A stretch of 52,283 nt of DNA. Source: Planctomycetales bacterium (GTDB taxonomy: Bacteria; Planctomycetota; Planctomycetia; Isosphaerales; Isosphaeraceae). Of this stretch, positions 42,021 through 50,458 are shown one piece after another. The stretch's first letter is position 1; each line of letters opens with the position of its first letter. The stretch is taken from assembly GCA_027451885.1 (NCBI GenBank), contig DAIDHX010000216.1, forward strand, positions 1 through 52,283, read 5' to 3'. A program made the translations under genes and the position numbers. Below the pieces are notes generated by a model. The model saw only the letters and a list, made by a program, of their open reading frames with translations. It searched no databases and was not told the DNA's origin.

Positions 42021-42084
42021 GGCGCTGATGCCGATCGTTGCTCACTCAAGCACGATCGCTCAGCGCCTGATCGCATCACGTTTT
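42021..42084 (+). terminator. Long hairpin plus T-run after the ferritin-like gene
   Basis: GGCGCTGA (42021-42028) pairs with TCAGCGCC (42060-42067). Inside, CGATCGTTGCT (42032-42042) pairs with AGCACGATCG (42049-42058) apart from one bulge, leaving a 6-base loop. A TTTTT run follows about 12 bases after the stem. It starts 29 bases after the ferritin-like stop and ends before the glycosyltransferase gene. Confidence 0.5.
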
Positions 42085-42118
42085 TGCTCAGGCCCACGCG
42101 AAGGCGCACAATGTCGGC

Positions 42119-43399
42119 ATGGGCCATCGCTTCCAAAACCTTCGCCGCCGGTTCACAGGCTCGATCGGGTCGGTTTTCGCACTCGCGTTTTTCGCCCGGC
42201 TCCTCGCCGCCGACCTGCTCGAGATCTCTCTTCGGATCAAGGACGCAGCCCGCATCTGCCTCTATCCCGACACGCTTTTGTACTGGCAGCTTGCCCGCAC
42301 CATCAGCGCCCACGCGCTTTACCAGGTCGTCGAATGGAACGATATACCCCACTTCGCGTTACGTGCGCCTGGATACCCAGTTTTCCTGGCAATCTGCCAG
42401 TTTCTGGGTGGTGATTCGCCTCTGGTCGCGCGGCTCGTCCAGGCGCTGCTGGGCGCCGCCTGTATCCCCCTTTTGGCGCTGCTGTCCCGGCATGTGGGAG
42501 ATCCAGATCATTCGCCTCAAGTGCAATCCCAATCTTATGTTGCAGCAATTCTCCTGTCGCTCCACCCGTATGCGGTGGCAGGCTCGGTGATTTTGCTTTC
42601 AGAAGCGGTCTTCGTGCCGCTCATGTTGCTTGGCCTTTGGGGATTCGCGGTGATCTGGAACGGTGTGGATCGCCGCCGGGTCTGGCAAGCTTTCGGCACT
42701 GGACTTGCCGCCGGAAGCGCGATCCTCGTGAGACCCTCCTGGGCGATTTATCCAGTTATCCTGGTTGGGTTTATGGTATTACTTGGGCGTTTGAACAGGC
42801 GTGTGATTTTGGCGGGATCAGGCGTGTGCGTGGGCGTCGCGGCGGTAATGGCGCCCTGGTGGATCCGCAACGAGCGAATCTACGGTCGCTTCGTGCCGAC
42901 CGCGCTCTGGATGGGTGCGAGCCTGTATGATGGCTTGAGTCCCCGCGCGACGGGTGCGAGCGACATGAGCTTCCTGGCAGATGAGGATATCTGGCCACTC
43001 GACGAGGAGGATCAGGATGCTGCACTTCGCGATCGTGCAATTGCCTTTGCACAATCCCATCCCGGGCGGGCGCTTGAGCTTGCCGCGATCAAGGCCCGGC
43101 TTTACTGGACACCCTGGCCGCAAGCGGGAGGCCGCCTGGGGTGGTTGGTTTTGATTTTGGGTGCAATTGTGGAATTACCCCTCTGGTTTCTGGCGGGCTG
43201 GGAATTGTGGAGAAAGCGGAAAGATCTGAGGGTTTGGTTGCTTTTGGCTGGGCCGATTCTCTATTTCTGTGCGGTTCATCTGGTGTTTGCGAGTTCAATG
43301 CGGTACAGACTGCCGGCCGAGCCTCCCGTGTTGATCCTGGCAGCGGGGGGCATGGTGCGCCTGGTCCGGACGGATCAGGATCGAGGCGCGGGGGCTTGA
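42119..43399 (+). CDS. Multi-pass glycosyltransferase-39-like membrane protein
   Basis: A 426-residue integral membrane protein with about nine hydrophobic segments. Features shared with the GT39/ArnT/PMT group are an acidic loop after TM1 (LYPDTLLYWQLARTI), then ALRAPGYPVFLAICQFLGG with the conserved R-x-PGYP motif, and ASAMRYRLP-like VFASSMRYRLPAEPPVLILA near the end. Such enzymes transfer a sugar or phosphosugar from a polyprenyl-phosphate donor at the membrane. The ATG at 42119 is not preceded by a strong Shine-Dalgarno. It is followed after 28 bases by the AsmA-like gene on the same strand, so an operon is likely. Substrate unknown. Confidence 0.83.
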   Translation: MGHRFQNLRRRFTGSIGSVFALAFFARLLAADLLEISLRIKDAARICLYPDTLLYWQLARTISAHALYQVVEWNDIPHFALRAPGYPVFLAICQFLGGDSPLVARLVQALLGAACIPLLALLSRHVGDPDHSPQVQSQSYVAAILLSLHPYAVAGSVILLSEAVFVPLMLLGLWGFAVIWNGVDRRRVWQAFGTGLAAGSAILVRPSWAIYPVILVGFMVLLGRLNRRVILAGSGVCVGVAAVMAPWWIRNERIYGRFVPTALWMGASLYDGLSPRATGASDMSFLADEDIWPLDEEDQDAALRDRAIAFAQSHPGRALELAAIKARLYWTPWPQAGGRLGWLVLILGAIVELPLWFLAGWELWRKRKDLRVWLLLAGPILYFCAVHLVFASSMRYRLPAEPPVLILAAGGMVRLVRTDQDRGAGA

Positions 43400-43427
43400 A
43401 CCCCGAGAATTCAGGAGGGCCGCAAGG

Positions 43428-46400
43428 ATGCGGATCGGTCGCCGGCTCGTGAAGGGGCTGGTCTGGGCGACGGTGCTTGTCGCCTCGATCCTGGCTGGCG
43501 GGCTAGGGTTTCTTTTCGTCTATCTCACGGACGGGGCGACGGTTTCGCGGTTGATTCGGGAGAGCGCTGCGCGTTTCTTGCCGGGTTCGACCCTGGAGCC
43601 TGGCCGGGTGCGGCTCTCGATTCTGGGCGGAGGGCTTGTGCTGCATGAGGCCCTGATCCGCCAGCCGGTGGACAGTACGGCGTTTACGACGCTGCGGGTA
43701 CCTTACCTTCAGGTTGGGTTTAGTCCGCGTCGGTTATTGCAAGGCCGGCTTGAGGTAACGGAGATCCGTGCTTCGCATCCTGTGCTCCGACTCACGCGGA
43801 GGAAGGATGGCACCTGGAATATCCAGGGTCTTCTGGCGGATCCCTGGCCGGGTCCGAAGGTCGATGCCTCGCCGCCGATCACGATCACGAACGGCACGCT
43901 TGAGTTGGTGGACGACGCCGAGATTCGGACGGCGGACGGCCGGCCCGTGCGAGCTCCCGCGGTCTTGCGTGAGCTTTCGCTGCGGATCGAAACGGCGGGA
44001 GGCTCGCGCTACAAGTTTGAGGGGTCTGCCCGCGGTGACATGTTCGACCGGCTGGCCCTCGAGGGAACGATGGACCTGGCGACGGGGGTGGTTGAGCTTT
44101 CGGGCTCGCTGTCGGGGATGACGATCTCGGAGGCGTTCCGGCGACGGATTCCGCTCGAGGCACGGGCGGGATTCCAGCAGCTTGCGATGAGCGGCGGGGT
44201 GGTCGATGTCGAGTCGGTCCGCGTGCTTTACGACCCCCGGGCCGCGGTTGGTGCGCGCTTGCGATACGAGGCCGAGCTACGGCTCCGCGACGCCGTCTGG
44301 GAATGCTCCAAGCTGCCGTTCCCATTGAGCGAGGTCTCTGCGCACGCGGTGCTTTCCAACGATCGGCTCGTGATCAAGCATCTCGAGGGCACGAACGGGC
44401 AGACCACCGCACGGGCGCAGGGCGTCTTCGCGCTTGGACCGGTGCCGGGCTCGGTTTTCGACCTCAGGCTCGACCTGTCGGATCTTGAGCTCGACGAACG
44501 CTTGCGCATGCACACGCCGAAGGAATTTGATGATCTCTGGGACCTGCTTGGCATCCGCGGCCGGGTCGATTCCGAAGTGCATTTGCAGCGGGCAGGGGCG
44601 GATCGCGACGTCGACGTCTCGGCTGTTGTGACCTGCCGCGACGTCGCCGGTGTCTACCGCGACTTCAAGTACCCGCTCGACCACATCACGGGGCAGGTGC
44701 GGATGGCAGGCAAGCGCGTGACGCTCGACTTGCATTCGCTGGTGGGAGGCAAGCCGCTGTCGATCAAGGGGCAGATCGACGACCCCGGCGAGGACGCTGT
44801 GGTGCACCTGGAGATCGAGGCCGAGGCCGCACCCGTCGACGATCTCTTCAAGAAAGCGCTCCCGCCAGACATTCGCAAACTTGTGGATGAGTTTAATCCA
44901 TCGGGTGTGGTCCATGCCAGGGCGGTCGTCGACCGCAGGCCCGAGATCGGCCCAGGCGTGCGGCCCGAGGGACTGATCGCGATCAACGCGGATATCGATC
45001 TCGACGAGCGCTGCGAAATGACCTGGAACCCGCTGCCATTCCCGCTGCGGGACCTCAAGGGCCGGCTCGAGCTCCACCCCGATTCGTGGATCTTCAAGAA
45101 CATCCGCGGCCGGAACGGCCAGACCATGGTCGCCGCCAGCGGTAGTGTCGAGCGTCTGCCCATCGCTTGCAAGGTTCCCGGGCAGGATCCGCTCAAGGTG
45201 GATGTGGTGCTGCAGGCCGTCAACCTGCCGTTTACCGACGAGCTCAAGCGCTCGCTTCAGCCCGGCTGGCGCAAGGCTTGGGATACGATCAACCCGGCGG
45301 GCGCATGCGACATCGAAACGGCTGAGGTACATGTTTACCCGGGCAAGCCGGACCGCACTCATATCGTGATCATCCCGCGCAAGGAAGCGAGCGTTCGCCT
45401 TGAGGTTCCGCGCACGCCGGGCGTGCCCAAGGAAAAAGGCGGAATTATCGAGCTGAGGATGGATCGCGTGGGGGGCCGCTTCGTGTTCGACGATGGCGCG
45501 GTGGGTATGAAGGACGTCAGCTTCGAATTTCGAGGCGCTCCCGCTTACTTTACCTCTGGCACCGTTCAGCTTGAGGACACGGGCCGATTCGATCTCGCGG
45601 TCACTGGGCTCCGGGTCGAGGGGATTCGCTTCGACCCCGACCTGCGCAAGAAGATGCCGCACTTGATGTCGCAGCTTGCGCTCCGGATCGACGACGGCAA
45701 GACTTTTTCCGCGCGAGGCGATCTCGAGATCGGATGGTCAGGCCGGCCGGGAGATCTCGCCTGGTGCCGCTGGGATAATACGCTTGTCGTGTTTCTGGAC
45801 AACACGGTGCGCACCGCGATTCCGCTCGAGCACATTCAGGGGCAGATCGAACGGATGCACGGCTGGACGAACGGCACCGGGGTTGAGCTTGCGGGTGTGA
45901 TCCGGCTGGACAGCGTGGTGGTGGCGGGCCAGCAGATCACGGCGGCGGAGTCTCCGTTCTCGGTGAAGGGGGGGCTTGCCAAGCTTGAGAATCTGCAAGC
46001 GCGTTACCTGGGCGGCCGGCTTCTGGGCCAGGGGCAGATCAGTCTGGATACAACGCCCCGGTACCAGGCCCAGCTTTCGCTCGACGGCGCCAAGCTCGAG
46101 CAGCTTGCGCGCACGCTGCCGGGTCGGCAGTCGTTTGAGGGGCTCTTAAGTGCGCGTGTCGCCGTTTCGGGTCTCGGCACCGACGTACATAACGTGCACG
46201 GGCAAGGTGAAGGGCATGTCACTCAGGGGCGCCTGGGTGAGCTGCCGCCGCTCTTTAAGCTTGCTCGCGTGATCAATCGTTTTCTTGATGTCGCGCCCAG
46301 CGTGGCGGAATCGCCCCGCAATCCCGGGCGCACGGCGTTCGATTCCGCCGACGTCGTGTTCACCATCGATCACGGCACCACGCGTTTTGATCCCATCAAA

Positions 46401-46664
46401 TTCACCGGCAATGCATTCAGCCTGCAAGGGCAGGGCACGCTCGACCCTCAAGGGGCGCTCGATCTCAAGCTCTCGGTGCTCCTGGGCCGAGACCGGTTCC
46501 ACGTGCCATTTCTGTCGGACTTCACCCGCGAGGCATCCACACCGTTTCTCATTGCCCGCGTGAAGGGGACGCTGTCCTATCCTCAGCCGACGATCGAGGC
46601 TTTGCCGCAGTTCCGCGATTTCCTCAAGCGGCTCGGACGCCGTGAGGAATCCGCGCCACGGTGA
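43428..46664 (+). CDS. AsmA-like membrane-anchored protein
   Basis: A 1078-residue protein with an N-terminal membrane helix (GLVWATVLVASILAGGLGFL) followed by a long beta-rich periplasmic region, the layout of AsmA/TamB-like bridge proteins thought to move lipids between membranes. The AsmA N-terminal pattern is visible: LRVPYLQVGFSPRRLLQGRL, then EVTEIRASHPVLRLTR. The C-terminal AsmA-like region includes SFEGLLSARVAVSGLGTDVH, then FDSADVVFTIDHGTTRFDP and SLQGQGTLDPQGALDL. ATG 43428 has a purine-rich AGGAGGGCCGCAAGG upstream. The glycosyltransferase gene lies 28 bases before it. The specific lipid cargo is unknown. Confidence 0.87.
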   Translation: MRIGRRLVKGLVWATVLVASILAGGLGFLFVYLTDGATVSRLIRESAARFLPGSTLEPGRVRLSILGGGLVLHEALIRQPVDSTAFTTLRVPYLQVGFSPRRLLQGRLEVTEIRASHPVLRLTRRKDGTWNIQGLLADPWPGPKVDASPPITITNGTLELVDDAEIRTADGRPVRAPAVLRELSLRIETAGGSRYKFEGSARGDMFDRLALEGTMDLATGVVELSGSLSGMTISEAFRRRIPLEARAGFQQLAMSGGVVDVESVRVLYDPRAAVGARLRYEAELRLRDAVWECSKLPFPLSEVSAHAVLSNDRLVIKHLEGTNGQTTARAQGVFALGPVPGSVFDLRLDLSDLELDERLRMHTPKEFDDLWDLLGIRGRVDSEVHLQRAGADRDVDVSAVVTCRDVAGVYRDFKYPLDHITGQVRMAGKRVTLDLHSLVGGKPLSIKGQIDDPGEDAVVHLEIEAEAAPVDDLFKKALPPDIRKLVDEFNPSGVVHARAVVDRRPEIGPGVRPEGLIAINADIDLDERCEMTWNPLPFPLRDLKGRLELHPDSWIFKNIRGRNGQTMVAASGSVERLPIACKVPGQDPLKVDVVLQAVNLPFTDELKRSLQPGWRKAWDTINPAGACDIETAEVHVYPGKPDRTHIVIIPRKEASVRLEVPRTPGVPKEKGGIIELRMDRVGGRFVFDDGAVGMKDVSFEFRGAPAYFTSGTVQLEDTGRFDLAVTGLRVEGIRFDPDLRKKMPHLMSQLALRIDDGKTFSARGDLEIGWSGRPGDLAWCRWDNTLVVFLDNTVRTAIPLEHIQGQIERMHGWTNGTGVELAGVIRLDSVVVAGQQITAAESPFSVKGGLAKLENLQARYLGGRLLGQGQISLDTTPRYQAQLSLDGAKLEQLARTLPGRQSFEGLLSARVAVSGLGTDVHNVHGQGEGHVTQGRLGELPPLFKLARVINRFLDVAPSVAESPRNPGRTAFDSADVVFTIDHGTTRFDPIKFTGNAFSLQGQGTLDPQGALDLKLSVLLGRDRFHVPFLSDFTREASTPFLIARVKGTLSYPQPTIEALPQFRDFLKRLGRREESAPR

Positions 46665-46967
46665 TCAGGGCAAGAGCCGCGACGAGCGTGATTCGGGCTG
46701 GGATTGCCCCGCGGCGATCGCTTGCGCGAACTGCTGGTACCCGGCGGGCGAGAGCCTGGGTTTGAGTGAGCTGGTGACGACGGTGCGGGGCCGCATAGAA
46801 GCGTATCGGTATCGTGGCGCGGGATTGTTTCGCGGCAGTGGGCACACGAGACCTTCCCCGGGCACGGCGTGGGGCTGTCCCTGTCGGCGTTCTGGTTTGT
46901 ACTTCGGCCAGCCGAGGTCGCCGAGGTATTTCGGGAAATCTGGACCAGGGGTGCGCACGAGAGCCAA
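46665..46967 (-). pseudogene. Probable frameshifted zinc-ribbon gene
   Basis: Three minus-strand pieces look like one protein in different frames. From about 46960 the sequence reads PDFPKYLGDLGWPKYKPERR. It continues in another frame near 46860 as KVSCAHCRETIPRHDTDTLL with CxxC and a third Cys. It then returns to the first frame near 46790 as RTVVTSSLKPRLSPAGYQQF to a TGA at 46665. The switches fall near GGGG and CCCC runs, so a decayed gene or sequencing errors are both possible. There is no good start codon (TTG 46967 is the nearest). The TGA at 46665 abuts the AsmA stop, making the two convergent. Confidence 0.35.
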
Positions 46968-47051
46968 CCATCACGCACAATCGAGGGTTCTCGTGCACGA
47001 AGCCGGCGCAGGTTTCTTCTGCCCTGGCCGAGGGGAGGGATTGTAACACCG

Positions 47052-47582
47052 ATGTCGAAGATGCGCGAGCTAGTGGCTCTGGGGGTTGTGCTGCTCTGTG
47101 GGACTGCGCTTGGACGCCCCGGTCGCGAGCAATCCTCAGGCGTAAACGCAGGTTCCCGGTTGCGCAGGATGAGGGTTGACGAGCTTGAAGCGCTTTACCG
47201 CGCAGGTGAGGCGGAAGCAATCCCGGCTGGCTGGTTCAAGGGGACTGCGATCCTCGCCCCCGGCTCGGTGCTTGGGAGGATTCTCTCGCGCGGGGCGACT
47301 CCAGTGTGGCAGGGTAAGTGGTTTGACGCCGGCGGCCAGGGGGTGGTCAATCGCTTCTTCGGCCTGCGCATGATTCGCGCTGAGGTTCACGAAGGCGAAA
47401 GCTGGATCGATGGCAGGCCGGCGGTTGTGCTGGATTATTCTCGCACCTCGCGGGTCTTCGCGCGGTATCGCGACGAGATCCGCCGGGTCGAGCCAGGCGT
47501 CTATCTGGGGGTGATGTATGACACCCGCCCGCAGCCCCCGCGCAGGGCGATGTTCTTTGTGCTCGAGCGCGTGGGCAGGTGA
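47052..47582 (+). CDS. Exported hypothetical protein
   Basis: A 176-residue protein with a signal peptide (ELVALGVVLLCGTALG). The mature part reads AEAIPAGWFKGTAILAPGS, then TPVWQGKWFDAGGQGVVNRF and WIDGRPAVVLDYSRTSRVF, followed by RRVEPGVYLGVMYD. The pattern of Trp-Gly-Lys, a conserved DYS core and PG-x-YLG is consistent with a small beta-barrel (lipocalin- or DUF4334-like), but I cannot assign a family with confidence. Start ATG 47052 is preferred over a frame extension to 46869; GGAGGG lies about 12 bases upstream. It converges on the WD40 gene with an 18-base gap. Confidence 0.75.
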   Translation: MSKMRELVALGVVLLCGTALGRPGREQSSGVNAGSRLRRMRVDELEALYRAGEAEAIPAGWFKGTAILAPGSVLGRILSRGATPVWQGKWFDAGGQGVVNRFFGLRMIRAEVHEGESWIDGRPAVVLDYSRTSRVFARYRDEIRRVEPGVYLGVMYDTRPQPPRRAMFFVLERVGR

Positions 47583-47599
47583 AGCAAGCGCTGGCAATT

Positions 47600-50443
47600 T
47601 CAGCGTGATTCTGGCCTTGCCACGGCGATCCGCGCCTCGGTGAGGAGGTTCTGAATCACGGAATCATGTGCGAATTCGGACTGTACGGCGAGTGTCTCGA
47701 AACGTGCGAGCGCGGTTTTGGCCTGGTCTCTGCGGTTAAGCCGGGCATTTGCGAGCACGCGCACACATGAGTCGATGGGATCGCCTGTGTCTGGGGGCAG
47801 GTTCTGGAGCGCCTCGAGTGCGCGGGCGGGCTGGTTTGCTCGGTAATAAGCCAGGCCAAGCGCGGAGAGCATGTCGCTCTCTCGGCCGGGATCATGTTCA
47901 ATGACGCCACGGGCCGCTTCAAGCATGTGGGCCGCGTGCGCAGCGGCTTCTGGACCGACGTTCGGCTGGATGAGCAGAAGCCAGGCCGATTCCTTGAGCC
48001 GGTTGGCGTTCTCGGTGCACCTGGCCGCGATCTCGAGCGATGCCTGGGTTTGGCCGGGCGGGCGCCCTGGCTCGTGCCTGAGGGCATCGAGCACCTCGCT
48101 CTTGAGCAATAGCTTGTTGAACAGTGTTTGCACGTGCTCGGCGGCTTCGCGGCGGGCGGCAAGCGCGAATGCCTCAGCACCTTTTGCGGACAGCGTGCTC
48201 CACACCCGCGCCCGGTAGTCGATGCCGCCGGTGACGAGCTTGCGGCCGTCGCGGCTCATATCCAGGCATAAGATTCCGCTTGTGTGTCCGCGGAGAGTGT
48301 AGAGCTCATCACCGTGCTCAAGGTCCCAGAGCTTGAGTGTGCGATCATCGCTGGTGCTCACAAGTCGCTTGCCGTCGGGCAAGAAAGCCACGGCTGTGAC
48401 CATGGCGGTATGCCCCCGCAGGCGTCTGGCGAGCGCGCCCGTTCGGGAATCCCAGAGGTAGAGCTCCTCGGCGTTTTCGCCGCGATAGGCGCCGCCGCAT
48501 GAGGCGATGAGCCGGCCGTCTCGAGAGAAGGCGACGTCGCGCACGCCTTCCTTGTGAGTCTTGAATTCCGCCACTTTCGCGCCCGAGTTCACGTCCCAGA
48601 CGCAAGCCAGCGCATCATCTCCGGCGGTCGCGAGAGATTTTTCATCGGGACCAAGCGCAAGCGCGTGGATCGACTTTGCATGGGCCTGGATTTTGAGCAG
48701 CAGCGATCCGCTGGCGACGTCCCAGATTCGAACTGCGCCATCGCCGTGCGAGGACGCGAGGCGTTTTCCGTCGCCGGTGAAGATCGCGTCAGTCGCGGGG
48801 CAGCGCGCGGGATTGGCGTCGATCACCCGGAGCGTTCGCACGGGAGTCCAGTTCTTGACGTTCCAGAGATTGATCTCGCCCGGGCGATCGCCGGCGGCGA
48901 GAAGTGATCCAGTCGGCGCATGGACAAGCGCCGTCTCGCCGAGCAAGCCGATCGTAGCGGGTCTGCGTACGAGCTCTTCGCCAGTGCGAGCGTCCCAGAC
49001 GCGGAACTCGCCGTTATGGATCGAGGCGATCGATCGGCCGTCGGGCGCGAATGACGCACGTCCTACCCAGCCGTCGCCCGCGCTCATGATTGGCTGCGCC
49101 AGCGGCTCGGCCGCGGGCCATACCTTGACTGTACCATCGAGGCTGCCGGATGCGAAACTTGCTCCGTCGGGGGCGAAGGCGACCGTATGCACAAAGCCGT
49201 TGTGGCCGTGGTAGACCGCGGGCTCGTGCCTTCCTGTAAGATCCCATCGGCGCACGCTTCTGTCTTCGCCGGACGAAACGAGCCAGCGGCCGTCGGGCGA
49301 ATACGCGAGTGCGCGCACGAACCCGCGATGTCCGAGCAGAGTACGAATTTGCCGCCCTGTGGCGGCGTCCCAGAGCCGGATGCTATTGTCCCAACCTCCG
49401 GTGGCGATCTGGTCGCCGTGCGGGCTGTAGGCGATGGCGTAAACGAAGCCTGTGTGGCCTTCGAGTCGCAGCGTAAGCGGCCGGCCCGCGGCGCCGAGTT
49501 CGTACACGAGCACGGCGTCCCGCCCCGAGACAGCCAGCCTGTGCGAATCCGGCGCGAAGGCGAGACCAAGAACGCCGCCTGGCGGTCCCGCCACAGCCGG
49601 GCCCTGTTCGCGCCCGGTGGCCGCATCGTGCAGCATCACATCGCCAGCGAGGGCGTAGCTGTTGAACCGTCCGCGCCCAATCGCGAGCGTCCGCCCGTCG
49701 GGAGAATACGCCACGCAGGGAGCATTCGTACCCTCGACCTTGATCGTCCACGCCGCCTGCTTGGTTGTGAGATCCACGACCGTCACGACGCCCAGGACCG
49801 CCTTGCCTTCCACCGCGCGGGAGTATGCCAGCCGTTTGCCATCAGGTGCGAAGGCCACGGCCTGGATACAGCCCTGGCCACCGCGCGAGGCGAAGATCTC
49901 CTTGCCGTCGGGTATCGAGCGGACCACGAGCTCCGCGGTGGCTGACTCGCCAGGCTGGAACCAGGGTCCGCTGCCGCTGGCCAGCCGCTTGCCGTCGGGC
50001 GCGAACGCCACTTTCCAGACGTCAAACCCCAGGCTGGACCCCGGCCAGGACGCGAGCTCGGAATGCCCCAGCCGCCGCGCGTAATCCCATTCCCAGCCGC
50101 GGAGGTCGGTCGGGCATTCGGCAAGCAGCGCGTCCGCCAGAGCAACGTTGTCATCCAGGAATTCGCGGGAAGCCAAATTGATGTGGCTGATCGCGTTCTT
50201 GCGCCTGAGAACCTCGGCCTTCTGGTTGAGCTGCATCGTCCTGGTGACGGCTTCTCTGCCGCGTTCGATCGCGGCCCTGGCCTGAATTTCGGTTGCCTTG
50301 CGTTCACGCGCAATGAGCACGATACCCGCTGTGAGTCCGATGACGGACGCAATCAGAACCGCGGCGGCGCTGGCGACGATCGGCTTGTGCCGCCGGCCCC
50401 AGCGCAGCGCCGTCATCCACCACGGCTCCACAAGCGCAGTCAC
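47600..50443 (-). CDS. WD40-repeat protein (3' half of a split kinase-WD40 gene)
   Basis: A 947-residue protein. The N-terminus carries WGRRHKPIVASAAAVLIASV, a membrane helix that continues into a coiled-coil-like ERKATEIQARAAIERGREAV stretch. About eleven WD40 repeats follow; clear ones are GHTGFVYAIAYSPHGDQIAT, GHRGFVRALAYSPDGRWLVS and GHTAMVTAVAFLPDGKRLVS. The C-terminal 200 residues are helical (ALGLAYYRANQPARALEALQ), TPR-like. Just upstream, LGDEP and VTALVEPWW continue in frame from the kinase gene after one TAA. Such kinase-TM-WD40 proteins are normally single genes in planctomycetes, so this looks like the detached sensor half. If made separately, ATG 50416 (GGAG about 9 bases upstream) or GTG 50443 could start it. 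Confidence 0.88.
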   Translation of the reverse strand: MTALVEPWWMTALRWGRRHKPIVASAAAVLIASVIGLTAGIVLIARERKATEIQARAAIERGREAVTRTMQLNQKAEVLRRKNAISHINLASREFLDDNVALADALLAECPTDLRGWEWDYARRLGHSELASWPGSSLGFDVWKVAFAPDGKRLASGSGPWFQPGESATAELVVRSIPDGKEIFASRGGQGCIQAVAFAPDGKRLAYSRAVEGKAVLGVVTVVDLTTKQAAWTIKVEGTNAPCVAYSPDGRTLAIGRGRFNSYALAGDVMLHDAATGREQGPAVAGPPGGVLGLAFAPDSHRLAVSGRDAVLVYELGAAGRPLTLRLEGHTGFVYAIAYSPHGDQIATGGWDNSIRLWDAATGRQIRTLLGHRGFVRALAYSPDGRWLVSSGEDRSVRRWDLTGRHEPAVYHGHNGFVHTVAFAPDGASFASGSLDGTVKVWPAAEPLAQPIMSAGDGWVGRASFAPDGRSIASIHNGEFRVWDARTGEELVRRPATIGLLGETALVHAPTGSLLAAGDRPGEINLWNVKNWTPVRTLRVIDANPARCPATDAIFTGDGKRLASSHGDGAVRIWDVASGSLLLKIQAHAKSIHALALGPDEKSLATAGDDALACVWDVNSGAKVAEFKTHKEGVRDVAFSRDGRLIASCGGAYRGENAEELYLWDSRTGALARRLRGHTAMVTAVAFLPDGKRLVSTSDDRTLKLWDLEHGDELYTLRGHTSGILCLDMSRDGRKLVTGGIDYRARVWSTLSAKGAEAFALAARREAAEHVQTLFNKLLLKSEVLDALRHEPGRPPGQTQASLEIAARCTENANRLKESAWLLLIQPNVGPEAAAHAAHMLEAARGVIEHDPGRESDMLSALGLAYYRANQPARALEALQNLPPDTGDPIDSCVRVLANARLNRRDQAKTALARFETLAVQSEFAHDSVIQNLLTEARIAVARPESR

Positions 50444-50458
50444 CGGCTCGTCGCCGAG

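Noticed and set aside
44277-45662. 461-codon minus-strand frame inside the AsmA-like gene
   Set aside because: Antisense shadow; the plus-strand AsmA-like protein has the expected membrane helix and beta repeats.
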